Shown one piece after another: positions 8,424 to 17,724 of a stretch of DNA of 64,000 nt. This DNA is from Chrysogorgia sp. JL179-B06 (lineage: Eukaryota > Cnidaria > Anthozoa > Scleralcyonacea > Chrysogorgiidae): positions 2,193,001 to 2,257,000 of the forward strand of contig JAYKKM010000032.1 of assembly GCA_035772405.1 (NCBI GenBank). Direction: 5' to 3'. Positions within the stretch are counted from its first letter, which is position 1. The number at the start of each line of letters is the position of its first letter. The position numbers and the translations under genes are program-made. The notes under the pieces are model-generated. The model did no database searches. It saw only the letters and a program-made list of their open reading frames with translations, and was not told the origin of the DNA.

Positions 8424-9854
8424 ATGGCTGAAGGTGGGGAAGTTTTTGACGAGATTGAGATGGAGAACCTTGGTAGAGCTTACACTGATGATCAAATAAA
8501 CGTCGAACTTGAAGAACTCACTAAACGTATAAATTCAATCGAGAAAATATACACCGACGACAATATACCACACATCGAACGTGTCGAGTATGAGAAATTG
8601 AATGGGAGAGCGAATAGATTGCAGGGCGAACTGGATAGAAGGTCTCGAGAAACAGAGACGTCGTTCACTGACACTGATGATGGTAAGACGGTGACAATAA
8701 GGGGGACTAACACAGAAGTCCCAACAGTAGTGTTTGTTGAACAGAAGTCGTATGGTGACGTCAATGACGAGAGTTTTAGTATAGCTTTTAAAGAGGAGGA
8801 CGAAATTAAGAAAAGACTGGGTGAGCTAAAAGCGTCCAACAAAAAGCTAACAGAAGACAACGTAAAAAGAATCAAGCTAATAAACAAGAAAATACGTAAA
8901 TTGAGCAAAAAGGCACTCGGCCAAGACGACGCGTCAAGGAAAATAGTCAACAGGTCGCAGGTTACGGACTCAGGGGCTATTCTTTTCAAACCGATAAACA
9001 AAGATGGTAAATATGGAGTACCCAAACGAATTCTAGTACCTTGGGGAAACAAATTGAACTATAGTAAAGATGTGAGTAGTAAAAACGCGATTGGGCAGTT
9101 CAAAGAGTTAGTTAGTCAAATCCCTAAGAGTACAGAGACAACAGCTGTCACAACAGAAGTAGTCCCAGATGACTTCCCAGTAATTGAGACAAAAGTGGGC
9201 TACGATGACATACCTGGGCTAACACCAAACGAGAACCGCGATCTGAGTGGTGTGGTTAATCCAAGCGATAGTGTGGTGCCTGAGTCAAGAACAGGTGACG
9301 ATGGTGCGTTGCAAGCGCAGGTAGACCACTTTCAAGAGACGATAGATGAGACGAGTGGGAGATTGGCAAAGCTTGATAAAAAAACTAACCAAACTGGTCT
9401 CACGCCCGACGAAGAGCGAGAGCACGTTGGTTTGGTTGAAAGAGAGTCAGGACTCAAGCAAGCCAGAGACAGAACTATTGAGCAGCGACAAATAGAGGAA
9501 GTTAGAGAGCAACAAGAGATCGACATTGATAGGTTTCAGAGATTTAAGGAATGGGCTAAAGAAAATGTAGTCGGGTTGAGCGCTGTAGCGATTTCAGTAG
9601 CTGGGATTATAACAACTATTATTATCGCTGGTAGGTCTGCTGCTATGAAAGGCGCTATGGCTACGAGGTCGTTCGCACAAGCTGTTAAGAACGCGATAAC
9701 GAAGATGGGTCCATGGGCTGTTGGGTTGGCTAACTTAGTTTACAATATGTTGACGTTGGGTGCGAAGGGTCTCGCATGGTTGGCTCAGAATCTGTGGGTA
9801 CTCGCGGTGGTACTTGCGTGGTTTGCTTATGATTATTACAAGCTAAAACGGTAG
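8424..9854 (+). CDS. Membrane protein B (longer paralogue)
   Basis: This 476-residue protein shares the MAEGG start, the YDDIPGLTPNENRDLS block (about 258-275), the REQQE coiled-coil region and the whole membrane-associated C-terminus (hydrophobic 382-403 and about 449-470) with membrane protein A. It has a large extra central region (about 105-255), highly charged, with a lysine-rich stretch followed by a compact segment (AILFKPINKDGKYGVPKRILVPWG). The extra block could be an acquired domain; I do not recognise it. Retention of two open copies suggests the paralogues have different tasks. Confidence 0.6.
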   Translation: MAEGGEVFDEIEMENLGRAYTDDQINVELEELTKRINSIEKIYTDDNIPHIERVEYEKLNGRANRLQGELDRRSRETETSFTDTDDGKTVTIRGTNTEVPTVVFVEQKSYGDVNDESFSIAFKEEDEIKKRLGELKASNKKLTEDNVKRIKLINKKIRKLSKKALGQDDASRKIVNRSQVTDSGAILFKPINKDGKYGVPKRILVPWGNKLNYSKDVSSKNAIGQFKELVSQIPKSTETTAVTTEVVPDDFPVIETKVGYDDIPGLTPNENRDLSGVVNPSDSVVPESRTGDDGALQAQVDHFQETIDETSGRLAKLDKKTNQTGLTPDEEREHVGLVERESGLKQARDRTIEQRQIEEVREQQEIDIDRFQRFKEWAKENVVGLSAVAISVAGIITTIIIAGRSAAMKGAMATRSFAQAVKNAITKMGPWAVGLANLVYNMLTLGAKGLAWLAQNLWVLAVVLAWFAYDYYKLKR

Positions 9855-9876
9855 CGATAAAACATATGTAAAGTAT

Positions 9877-11115
9877 ATGAACGCCACGTCAGCAGAGTTG
9901 AGCCCTGGTTTTAGACGAGCGACCATGGGTGTCATAAAAGGGGCGAGAACGCAACACGTAATCACGTTGAACCCTAATAAAGTCAGTCCTGGTGAGGAAC
10001 TTTACATTGATATACCGAAGCTCAAGGTTAGTAGCTGTTTGGTGCCTGGATCGTTGGGTCTAGTGTTCGACTTTAAGAATGCAAACGCCAAAAGCTGGTT
10101 CTTGAATAATGTTAGCAAGTTGTTGGTTGAGAAGCTTGTTGTAAGACTAGCTGGGGAAACTGTGTACGACAACAATGGGGAAAATTACACTGGTGTCTAT
10201 CGCGACCTTTGGGAAAGTGTTACTGCGCGAGACCAAATGATTGACTATGGTATTGGTGGTGAGAACTTGAGAAAGCTAGTTTCTAAGGATGACAGTGGTG
10301 CGACGAGTGGGAACGTTGCTAAAGTTAGTGACGCGTTAATGTTTGGTGTGATTGGAACGAAACTGCGGATTAAGCTTGGCAAGATCATGAATGACCATGG
10401 GTTGTACGCTCCTTTTAGCATGAACAACAACTTGCAGTATGTGATCACACTCCCGAAGGCCACAGACATCATGGTGGCACAATCCGGTAGCGCTGTGGGT
10501 GGGTACACTCTGGAGAACCTCGAGCTTGAGTATGAGACGATTGATAACCAGGAGCTCGCTGACGAAATAGCGTCGGGCTATGCAAGTGGTCGTAGTTTGT
10601 CATATGAGCACATCACGTTGATGAAAATCACCGAATGGGACAAAGGCACGACCATTGTGAATGAAAACATTAATCTTCCAAGAAAAAGCATGAAGGCGAT
10701 TGTGTTGCTATTCACGAATAAGGTGCGAACAGACAGCGAGGAGTTTCTTTACCCAAATATTGATAGTGTTAGAGTCACAATTGAAGGTGTACCGAATAGC
10801 GTGTACTCACAGGGTATTCCAAAGTCGAAGTTCTATGCGGAAGCGAAACGATTGTTTGGGTTGGGTGAAGAACACGCTCAGTTCATGACCATACAGAAAT
10901 TCTATAAAGATGGCTTTGCGTTAGTCATCGACTTGAGGAGTGTTCAAGATAATCGCAATGTCGCCACTGGCAAGAACATTGTAAACACACAATCCGGCGT
11001 GCTTCTTGAAATCACTAAGAAAGCGACGACTGCAAATGTCATGTGTAGGGTGTTTGTGATAAGCGATGGGTTGGTCAACTTTATGAACAATGGGCTGCAA
11101 TCAATCCAGTATTAA
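9877..11115 (+). CDS. Probable major capsid protein (double jelly-roll type)
   Basis: The 412-residue protein has the size, beta-rich pattern and position (directly upstream of the packaging ATPase) expected for a Polinton-type major capsid protein. Landmarks include a basic N-terminus (SPGFRRATMGVIKGARTQH), NFLNNVSKLL-like FLNNVSKLLVEKL, ENYTGVYRDLWES, HGLYAPFSMNNNLQYVITLP and a C-terminus ending MCRVFVISDGLVNFMNNG. Proteins of this type recur in cnidarian genomes next to such ATPases. The capsid role is inferred from context and general pattern, and a structure comparison with hexon-like folds would be decisive. A fusion or frameshift is not seen; the start is the ATG in AAGTATATGAAC. Confidence 0.65.
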   Translation: MNATSAELSPGFRRATMGVIKGARTQHVITLNPNKVSPGEELYIDIPKLKVSSCLVPGSLGLVFDFKNANAKSWFLNNVSKLLVEKLVVRLAGETVYDNNGENYTGVYRDLWESVTARDQMIDYGIGGENLRKLVSKDDSGATSGNVAKVSDALMFGVIGTKLRIKLGKIMNDHGLYAPFSMNNNLQYVITLPKATDIMVAQSGSAVGGYTLENLELEYETIDNQELADEIASGYASGRSLSYEHITLMKITEWDKGTTIVNENINLPRKSMKAIVLLFTNKVRTDSEEFLYPNIDSVRVTIEGVPNSVYSQGIPKSKFYAEAKRLFGLGEEHAQFMTIQKFYKDGFALVIDLRSVQDNRNVATGKNIVNTQSGVLLEITKKATTANVMCRVFVISDGLVNFMNNGLQSIQY

Positions 11116-11130
11116 ATCAAACGTGAGTTA

Positions 11131-11730
11131 ATGGAGACTCCGTTTAATATGCTAATTGTTGGTATGACAGCTTGTGGTAAGACGCATTATTTGCTAGAAA
11201 CACTAGAATCTGAGTATCGTGGTAAATTTGACTACATTGTGTTGATTTGCCCTACTTTTGAGTGGAACAAAGCGTATCAAGATTGGAAATATGTGCGCGA
11301 CCCTGACGTGTTAGCGATAGACTGTGCGCAGGACAATGTCGACGCTGTTCTCAAGTGTGTAACAAATGTTTTTAAAGGCACTAACACTCTGATTGTGTTG
11401 GACGACTGTGCGAGCTCTCAAGATGTTAAGAATAGGACTAGCCAGTTGGTCAACTTGGCTTTTAGCGCGCGACATTTTATGCTGAGCGTTATTGTCATCA
11501 CACAACAACTGACGTCGATCGCAAAACCGTACAGAGAAAATATTAGTAAGCTCGTTTGCTTCTACTGCCCAAGTAGGAGTGATATGAAGGTCGTTATCGA
11601 CGATTACCTTGGAAACATTAGCAGAGAAAAATCGTCGGCGATTGCGACTGCATTAAAAAATAATAAGTACGCTAGACTTGAAATCTCACTGCGCTATCCG
11701 TACAGTCACGAAGTTGTTATTCCGCAATAA
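11131..11730 (+). CDS. Genome-packaging ATPase (A32/FtsK-HerA type)
   Basis: This 199-residue P-loop ATPase pumps viral DNA into the capsid. Walker A is GMTACGKT at residues 11-18, Walker B ends in the acidic pair D91-D92 (TLIVLDDCAS), and a polar sensor-like ITQQ lies around 123-126. Its length and the immediate ATPase start match A32-like enzymes of Polintons and large DNA viruses. It follows the capsid gene by 15 nt and overlaps no other ORF. The start is ATG in GAGTTAATGG. Confidence 0.93.
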   Translation: METPFNMLIVGMTACGKTHYLLETLESEYRGKFDYIVLICPTFEWNKAYQDWKYVRDPDVLAIDCAQDNVDAVLKCVTNVFKGTNTLIVLDDCASSQDVKNRTSQLVNLAFSARHFMLSVIVITQQLTSIAKPYRENISKLVCFYCPSRSDMKVVIDDYLGNISREKSSAIATALKNNKYARLEISLRYPYSHEVVIPQ

Positions 11731-11733
11731 AAT

Positions 11734-12249
11734 ATGAGTATAAGTAATAGCGTGATGGTAAAACGCAAAAGTGAGGAAAATCCTACGATTGAGGAATTAG
11801 TTGAGGAGACTGATGACACCTCAACTGTGGAAGACAACGTCGACGTTAGGAGATCCGAACTTATTAGACTGTCTGGTGATGGTGTGGTAAGTCAGTCCGA
11901 AGCGTACATTAAAAAAGCGTCCGCAAAAGTTATTGATAAGATATGGCGCCAATACGAGTTGAAGAGAATGGAGATCGCAAACGCTTTTCTCACCGACTTG
12001 CTAATCAGCAAATTCGCCAGCTTACTAGATGGGTTGAACGCTATCGAGAACCCTGAGGAACTAAATGACGAGTTGCAAAAAGATCCGTTACTAAAGAAAG
12101 ACGTTGAAAGCATTGTCGCGATTGTGACACCGTACGTGCCTTTCTTGGGCTTGTTGTCGGGAGGAATCACAACGTCGAAATATGTGTACGATCACCATTT
12201 TAGAAAAGAGGCGACAAACGTTGAAAGTAGTAGTGAACAAACGGACTAA
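11734..12249 (+). CDS. Unrecognised protein with C-terminal hydrophobic segment
   Basis: The 171-residue product begins with an acidic, low-complexity part (EELVEETDD), has a helical centre (about 60-115) and ends with a moderately hydrophobic stretch (about 128-150: VAIVTPYVPFLGLLSGGITTS). It is the last gene before the right-end repeats and starts 3 nt after the ATPase stop, so it is probably part of the same late transcript. I do not recognise a family; it could be a small membrane or scaffold protein. Confidence 0.55.
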   Translation: MSISNSVMVKRKSEENPTIEELVEETDDTSTVEDNVDVRRSELIRLSGDGVVSQSEAYIKKASAKVIDKIWRQYELKRMEIANAFLTDLLISKFASLLDGLNAIENPEELNDELQKDPLLKKDVESIVAIVTPYVPFLGLLSGGITTSKYVYDHHFRKEATNVESSSEQTD

Positions 12250-12342
12250 TCTATTATTAACAGGTGGCAATAACCTAATTTGCATAACAGGTGGCAATTT
12301 TATCACGCGTGAGACACTTTTACGATACACAAATTTGTAAAA

Positions 12343-12720
12343 ATGTAATTTGACAAATTTGTGAAAATGTTGAAACGACACTTTCTATTTTTTAAATGTG
12401 ATTTGACAAATTTGTGAAAATGTGATTTAACAAATTTGTGAAAATGTTGAAACGACACTTTCTATTTTTTAAAATGTGATTTGACAAATTTGTGAAAATG
12501 TTGAAACAACACTTTCTATTTTTTAAATGCGATTCGACAAATTTGTGAAAATGTTGAAATGACACTCTCTATTTTTTTAATATGTGAGAGTGAGCTCGTA
12601 CCACATTTTATTTTTTAACACGCGAAAATGTTGAAATGACACTTTCTATTTTTTCCTAAATGTAATTTGACATAAATTTGTGAGAACTTTGAAACGACGC
12701 TCTCTATTTTTTAAATATGG
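12343..12720. repeat. A/T-rich tandem repeats at the viral right end
   Basis: A unit of about 53-65 bp containing TTTGACAAATTTGTGAAAAT, GTTGAAACGACACT and TTCTATTTTTTAAA recurs about six times with changes. It lies beyond the last gene. Such arrays are common in terminal inverted repeats of Polintons and may hold replication signals. The matching inverted copy would be outside the window. Confidence 0.75.
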
Positions 12721-12851
12721 CTGAAATGGTGTCAAATTTAGCGAGAGTCGCTATTTAGTATAAATTTGGTATTGTTTCGCTAATCTCGCATGTGTTTGAC
12801 ATCAATTTAGTAGAAAACGTGTGAGGGGTGTCTAGATTGACTAACGATCGT

Positions 12852-13024
12852 TGTAGTAGTATAGCAAGTAGGGCTGCGAGCTTATTCGATGTTAATCGTG
12901 AATATAAATACCAAAACATCACCAAATTTGTCGAGTCGCGACTTGGCAAAATTTGGTGATGTTTTGGTATTTATATTCACGGTTGAGGTCGATTGAGCTC
13001 GCAGCCCTACTTGCTATACTACTC
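12852..13024. repeat. Long palindrome (fold-back MITE)
   Basis: Arms of about 75 bp, starting GTAGTAGTATAGCAAGTAGGG and ending in its complement, flank a short centre around 12,935. The arms share TACCAAAACATCACCAAATTT. It may be a small host MITE next to, or just inside, the viral end. Confidence 0.7.
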
Positions 13025-13066
13025 TTCAACAAAACATATTGGCAATAGTAACTTCGAGATCATTAA

Positions 13067-13519
13067 AGGGGAACTGTACCCTAAAATAAATTACTTTTAA
13101 ATAAAAGGCCTTTAAGTATAATGTTTAGAAATTTTAATAGTTTTAGGGTATTTGCTCTTGTAGTCAAGAAATAACGTTTTCATTCTCGTATTTTATGCTT
13201 CTGGACGCCGCTATTTTCGAGTTTGTTCGACGGCTCAATGCTGATGTACAGAGGTGGTTTCCTTTTCAATTTTGACGTCATTGAGTGATTGTTCCTTGCA
13301 CTCAAGTGACGTCAACATTGAAAAGAAACCCCCGCTGGACCTCAAGTCTGAGCCGTTGAACAAACTCGAAAATGGCAGCGTCCAGAGCATAAAATACGAG
13401 AATGAAAACGTTATTTCTCGAGTACAAGAGCAAATACCCTAAAACTATTAAAATTTCTAAACATTATACTTGACGGCCTTTTATTTTAAAGTAATTTATT
13501 TTTTGGGTACAGTTCCCCT
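13067..13519. mobile_element. TTAA-flanked fold-back MITE
   Basis: Terminal inverted repeats start AGGGGAACTGTACCC and the arms stay similar for most of the 453-bp length. The target TTAA is present on both sides (13,063-13,066 and 13,520-13,523), as for piggyBac-mobilised elements. It codes for nothing. Confidence 0.85.
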
Positions 13520-13523
13520 TTAA

Positions 13524-14467
13524 AGTTCATTTTCCCCTTCATCGTTTCACTTGCAGCGTAAACATTTCCACATTGACGTCATATTTTCCTGGTTGTCTGA
13601 GAAATTTCCCTTGCTTTGAAAGTCTACGCAAAAGTATATTAGACAGCACAATTTCGTGCAGGAAATGTTTTGCCATGATTTGTTTGTCTATGGCGGCATG
13701 TAAAATAATGAAGTGGAAAGTGTGTTTAAGATAGCGCGAGCGAATAGAAAAAGAGGTATACAGTAGTGTAGTACATCAATTAAATTAGATGTACAGGTCA
13801 TTGTATCCAAAATCACACATGTTGTACAGGCTAGCAGTATATCCTTCATTTAAGTTGTCACAACAATATCGGAAGACGTTTCCACAGTTTTATTTAGTCA
13901 TAAAAGCTTGCAATCAGAAACCGCTTGGTGACATTGAAAATCTAATATCAATAAGTCTTTCGCAGATATTCTTCAACATTTTTTTTAAATGCACCTGCAT
14001 GACAGACGAGCTTAACAGAGTATAGTAAAGTAAATAACATTGTTGGAACTTTGTAATTATGATTATATACTTTCTAATTATACAACTTCGTAATAATAAT
14101 AATCATACTACACAATGGCGAGACTGCATGAAATATGAATTATATGTTCCAGTGACAATACAATAAGACTAATGGACATGGAGTTGAGAAACTACAGCTG
14201 CTTAATCTAAAACGTTCAGAAAATACAAATAAAAGATTCCACTTCTAAATCATGAACAGCAAAGTAAAAAAAAGAAATCATGTATACCAAAGGAAAACAT
14301 ATATACCAAAAACGAATTCAGAATCAACCCGGTGCATACACAAAAATATAAAGACATAATACCTTTTTGTAAAAGTCAAACTTTACAAATTCTAGCGGAT
14401 ACGTAAATGCACTTTTCTTTTCCCCTAAAAATAATTTTAATTAATAGAATATTTATTATATATAATA
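13524..14467. other. No recognised feature
   Basis: A/T-rich non-coding sequence. One 78-codon ORF (13,789-14,025) has no recognisable motif. Confidence 0.5.
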
Positions 14468-14785
14468 CTATGACATGAGGGGAATTAGTGATTAAATATT
14501 CCTGAAAGCCGAGGGATTGAGGGACATTTAATCACTGATTTCACGACATGTCATGGTTTAGTTTGTAATACCATGTTTAACAACGAAATATAATTTGTAT
14601 TGTTTGAAATTCATTGCGAACTGTCAACCAATGTATGTTCGCTCATGCATGCTAATGAAGGAAAAGTTTGTCATTTTCCCTGTTTCAAGGGAAAATTAGA
14701 AATTTTCCATGTTTTGAGGGCATTTAGGGATTAAATCACCCCGTGAGTACAAAATAAATTGTGATAAACATGGTATTATGTATAT
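14468..14785. repeat. Nested inverted repeats (MITE-like)
   Basis: An outer pair (AATACCATGTTTA near 14,568 and its complement near 14,766) and an inner imperfect palindrome (CTATGACATG to CATGTCATGG, 14,468-14,556) both contain AGTGATTAAAT-type blocks. A third such block lies near 14,725. It looks like a degraded fold-back element. Confidence 0.5.
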
Positions 14786-15057
14786 AGTGTAATAAATTAT
14801 TAGTCATACCACATTAATCTTATCTTTAATCTTTAATATCTTTAATAAAATCTTTGCCAACCAATATACACAATAAACAATTACATTACACAAAATTACA
14901 AACAAAAAAATATATACAAAAAAAAAACAAAAAAAAACAACAACAAAAAAAACCTGGCTGGCTGGATAGTGGTAGGGGGGAACTTAATTCCCATTTTTGA
15001 ACCACTCTCCTTACAGTAATAAATAAAATAATAAATAAAATAAAAAAAAAATCTAAT

Positions 15058-15260
15058 TCAGTGGTTTTTAGATAAATAGTTCCAAAGAGATCTTTTGAAG
15101 GAAGCCAAACTAGGTGATGTTATAACCTCGTTAGGTAAAGAATTCCACTGATTAATGTATCTATTAAAAAATGAGTACTTGAAGTAATTGGTGCGTACGG
15201 CCTTAGGCCTCAGTTTATGTGAAGCAATGCCTATAAACATACGGACGTGTATATAAAGTG
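15058..15260 (-). pseudogene. LINE reverse transcriptase, C-terminal remnant
   Basis: The minus frame shows VRTNYFKYSFFNRYINQWNS and then LPNEV and FKRSLWNYL, the usual C-terminal motif of CR1/jockey-type LINE ORF2. It is followed by a 3' tail rich in ATCTTTAA repeats (about 14,815-14,865). Only the last 60 codons remain. Confidence 0.75.
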
Positions 15261-15387
15261 TAAAAAAAAATTAATGTGTAATAAATTACAATACATGTAA
15301 ATGGAAGTACAGTGTTTTTTCAGCATGACTGTTCCACAATGAAGCAGTTATACAGGTTTGGAAGCTGTACCAGTCCAAATTATTGAT

Positions 15388-15570
15388 GGCTTATTTCACC
15401 CCACATGACGTCATGCCTTACTGTGATTGGCCAGTTAATTGTTGAGTACAAAACAAAACGTAAACACTAATAGAATGGAGGTCAATCAAGCGAATATGTT
15501 TTGCCCTCAACGTGATCTTAACCAATCATAGTAAGGCAGACGTCAGGGTCATGTGGGGGTGAAACAAGCC
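15388..15570. repeat. Inverted repeat, arms about 45 bp
   Basis: GGCTTATTTCACCCCACATG pairs with CATGTGGGGGTGAAACAAGCC at the far end, and CTTACTGTGATTGG pairs with CCAATCATAGTAAG inside it. No gene is present. Confidence 0.7.
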
Positions 15571-15881
15571 CATTAGGGAAAACTCTAAAATAGATGTTGA
15601 ACTTACAGCATGTATGGAGTTGCATGGGCGTTACGAACCTGCTTTGGGGGTATTTTATGCGTATTCAGACGTCACAGCTACAAATGTTGGCATATAGGTT
15701 CTATCTTTCCACGACCAAACGTCAAATCTCACAATGTATACTAATTTGTGCTTACGCCAGTCCTAACTAAATGTCCTTTTAGTACACAATGCACTTGAAT
15801 TTACATGACACTAATAGTAGTGACCGACTTATCGCGTCGCAATTATATTTATATAGACTACACAGTAGTAACATGTCAGTA

Positions 15882-16046
15882 CTGCAGTGCAGTGCAGTGC
15901 AGTGCAGTGCAGTGCAGTGCAGTGCAGTGCAGTGCAGTGCAGTGCAGTGCAGTGCAGTGCAGTGCAGTGCAGTGCAGTGCAGTGCAGTGCAGTGCAGTGC
16001 AGTGCAGTGCAGTGCAGTGCAGTGCAGTGCAGTGCAGTGCAGTGCA
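15882..16046. repeat. GCAGT pentanucleotide array (about 32 copies)
   Basis: An almost perfect (GCAGT)n run of about 165 bp. Because the unit is 5 nt, all plus-strand frames read the same CSAVQ pentapeptide and stay open, but these are not genes. Confidence 0.95.
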
Positions 16047-16049
16047 CTG

Positions 16050-16940
16050 CTTATTTTTCGACGTCATATACCGATGGTTTAAATGATCGAACGTTGTTAG
16101 TGTTTCGCCAAAACAAACTACAAAAAAAATAAAAATACGAAAACGCTTTTAGCGTTTGTATGTAAAGTTAAAAACGTTAATCCCGCTTTATGTATACAGT
16201 AGCACCAAAAAAGGCCCTGCTTTCCCAGACAAGATTTCGCCCAAATTTAGTAGTGATTGTCCATTTTCGCCCGAATTGTACGGAATCATAAATTATGAGA
16301 GGGCACACCCACACCCCAATACTCAATAGCTGGGGAGTTCGCAAATACTATTATATTACGGAATATTTTCGGAGTAGAAAGGAAATTTTCAACCCGAGAA
16401 ACCGGGAATCATCGACCCAAAAGGTCCCGATATAGAACTTAAAACATTAGATCAGATTCATAATGCTATGCATGCGAAAAACACCTGGGGCGTAACTCTA
16501 ACAAGAAGAGGCCCAGAAATTTCCTTGTACACACAGCCGGAATTAAAAACAGAAGGAAACTTATGTAGCGCACTGCGAACGTCATCCCATACCAATGGAT
16601 AATATTCACATCCGGTACCATTAAAATAATCTGATTCAGATTATTTTAATGGTACCGGATGTTTACCACTTACACAGAGACTATTAGCAAATCCCTTTGA
16701 AGCTAGACGATAAACCTAAAACTACAGTATATTCGCCACGCAAGCTGGCCTATTATAATTTCAACGTATGCCTTCGGATTATGCTTAGCATCTTCACCGG
16801 TCTAAATCTTGGCACCTGCGTAATACATTCTATAAGATTCTAGTTGAACACTGTGAATAGTTAACTCGTACAGATTATATTCCAATCACTCAACATAACA
16901 TAACTTAACGCAATGGAGGAATTAACCCTGCGGGAATCGT
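16050..16940. repeat. Non-coding region with one perfect 53-bp palindrome
   Basis: Arms of 26 bp (CATCCGGTACCATTAAAATA onward, 16,609-16,634 and 16,636-16,661) are separated by a single base. Nothing else is recognised in this stretch. Confidence 0.65.
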
Positions 16941-17026
16941 AGTCTAGTTAGGAATATTGATACCCAGCAAATAGCTTTAAAAAGAGCCATAACAACATAA
17001 TTTTGAAAATAAATATTTGAATATAT

Positions 17027-17065
17027 ACGTTTCGTTACTAAACTCGTAACATCATCAGAGTAACA
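17027..17065 (-). ncRNA. Hammerhead ribozyme motif, left arm
   Basis: Read on the minus strand the core is CTGATGA, stem II GTTAC/GTAAC with loop GAGTTTA, then GAAAC and a GTA cleavage triplet. Stem III is minimal, as known for Penelope-like ribozymes. Confidence 0.6.
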
Positions 17066-17224
17066 AATTACAATAAATGAAGGAGGCATATATCGCTAAA
17101 CTGTTACATACTGTAAATAAAAAGTGACACTTTTTATTTGTCACTTTGACACTTTCTATTTTTATTTTTGTCACTTTCTATTTATGTAACAGTTTAGCTA
17201 TACCTCCTTCATTCATTGTAATTT

Positions 17225-17269
17225 GTTACTCTGATGATGTTACGAGTTTAGTAACGTGAAACGTTAGTA
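17225..17269 (+). ncRNA. Hammerhead ribozyme motif, right arm
   Basis: The core is CTGATGA, stem II GTTAC/GTAAC and GAAAC, followed by GTT and AGTA, which pairs with TACT upstream as stem I. An extra G-T before GAAAC departs from the consensus and may weaken it. Confidence 0.55.
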
Positions 17270-17636
17270 TATATATTAAAATTTTTCTTTTCAAAATTAT
17301 GTTGTTATGGATCAAGCTATTTTCTGGGCATTAATATTCCTAACTAGACTATAACTTTACGCATGCGAAAATGAAATATCAACTAAAGGCATTCCACTTG
17401 ATCCATCTAAATGTAAAGTACAGAACAGAACCTCCACAATACAATGAGAGTAAATCATGTCTCTCAGGCCGGGTATTACAGATAATTTGTTCCAGGTTTT
17501 TTATCGCTCCGGTTATAGATTTTACAAAAAACCACCAACCCTAATTTAGTGATAAAACGTGTTGTGCTGCGTAGGCAGTGTATAGAAATACAAATCAAAT
17601 ATCTAAAAAGGTTTGCCGAAATAGCGTGTAAGTAAT

Positions 17637-17671
17637 CTAACGTTTCGAGCGAAGGCCATTCGTCAGAGAGT
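17637..17671 (-). ncRNA. Hammerhead ribozyme motif
   Basis: On the minus strand: CTGACGA, a short GGC/GCT stem II with loop, GAAAC, GTT, then AGA pairing with TCT upstream. It fits the CUGANGA...GAAA core. Confidence 0.55.
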
Positions 17672-17681
17672 GAAACGTTTC

Positions 17682-17724
17682 ACTCTCTGACGAAGGGCCT
17701 TTGCAGTTTGCTCGAAACATTAGA
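17682..17724 (+). ncRNA. Hammerhead ribozyme motif
   Basis: CTGACGA, stem II GGGC/GCTC with an enlarged loop, GAAAC, then ATT and AGA. It is the mirror copy of the motif on the other arm. Confidence 0.5.

Larger units (their letters stand above)
1..12730. mobile_element. Integrated Polinton/adintovirus-like virus, right-hand part
   Basis: Thirteen intact, intronless, tightly packed ORFs include a retrovirus-type integrase with a chromodomain, an A32-like packaging ATPase, a probable major capsid protein, penton-like proteins and a fibre-like protein. This set matches Polinton (Maverick)/adintovirus elements. Thymidine kinase and a Bro-N nuclease are additions not typical of that group. The right end runs into A/T-rich tandem repeats and then host-type MITEs, so the element is chromosomal. 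DNA polymerase B and an adenain-type protease were not found and may lie to the left. All ORFs are open while nearby retroelements are broken, which suggests recent insertion or continued selection. The exact right boundary (about 12,730) and the terminal inverted repeat cannot be fixed without the left end. Confidence 0.85.
16941..17350. mobile_element. Penelope-like fold-back element with two hammerhead motifs
   Basis: Inverted arms of about 180 bp begin AGTCTAGTTAGGAATATTGA and end in the complement. Each arm carries a hammerhead-type ribozyme core, a signature of Penelope-like retroelement ends. There is no coding capacity. Confidence 0.65.

Noticed and set aside
8492..9052. 186-codon minus-strand ORF
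   Set aside because: It mirrors membrane protein B and is serine/leucine-rich shadow sequence.
15789..16132. Several overlapping ORFs of 60-97 codons
   Set aside because: They are readings of the GCAGT array and have no other content.
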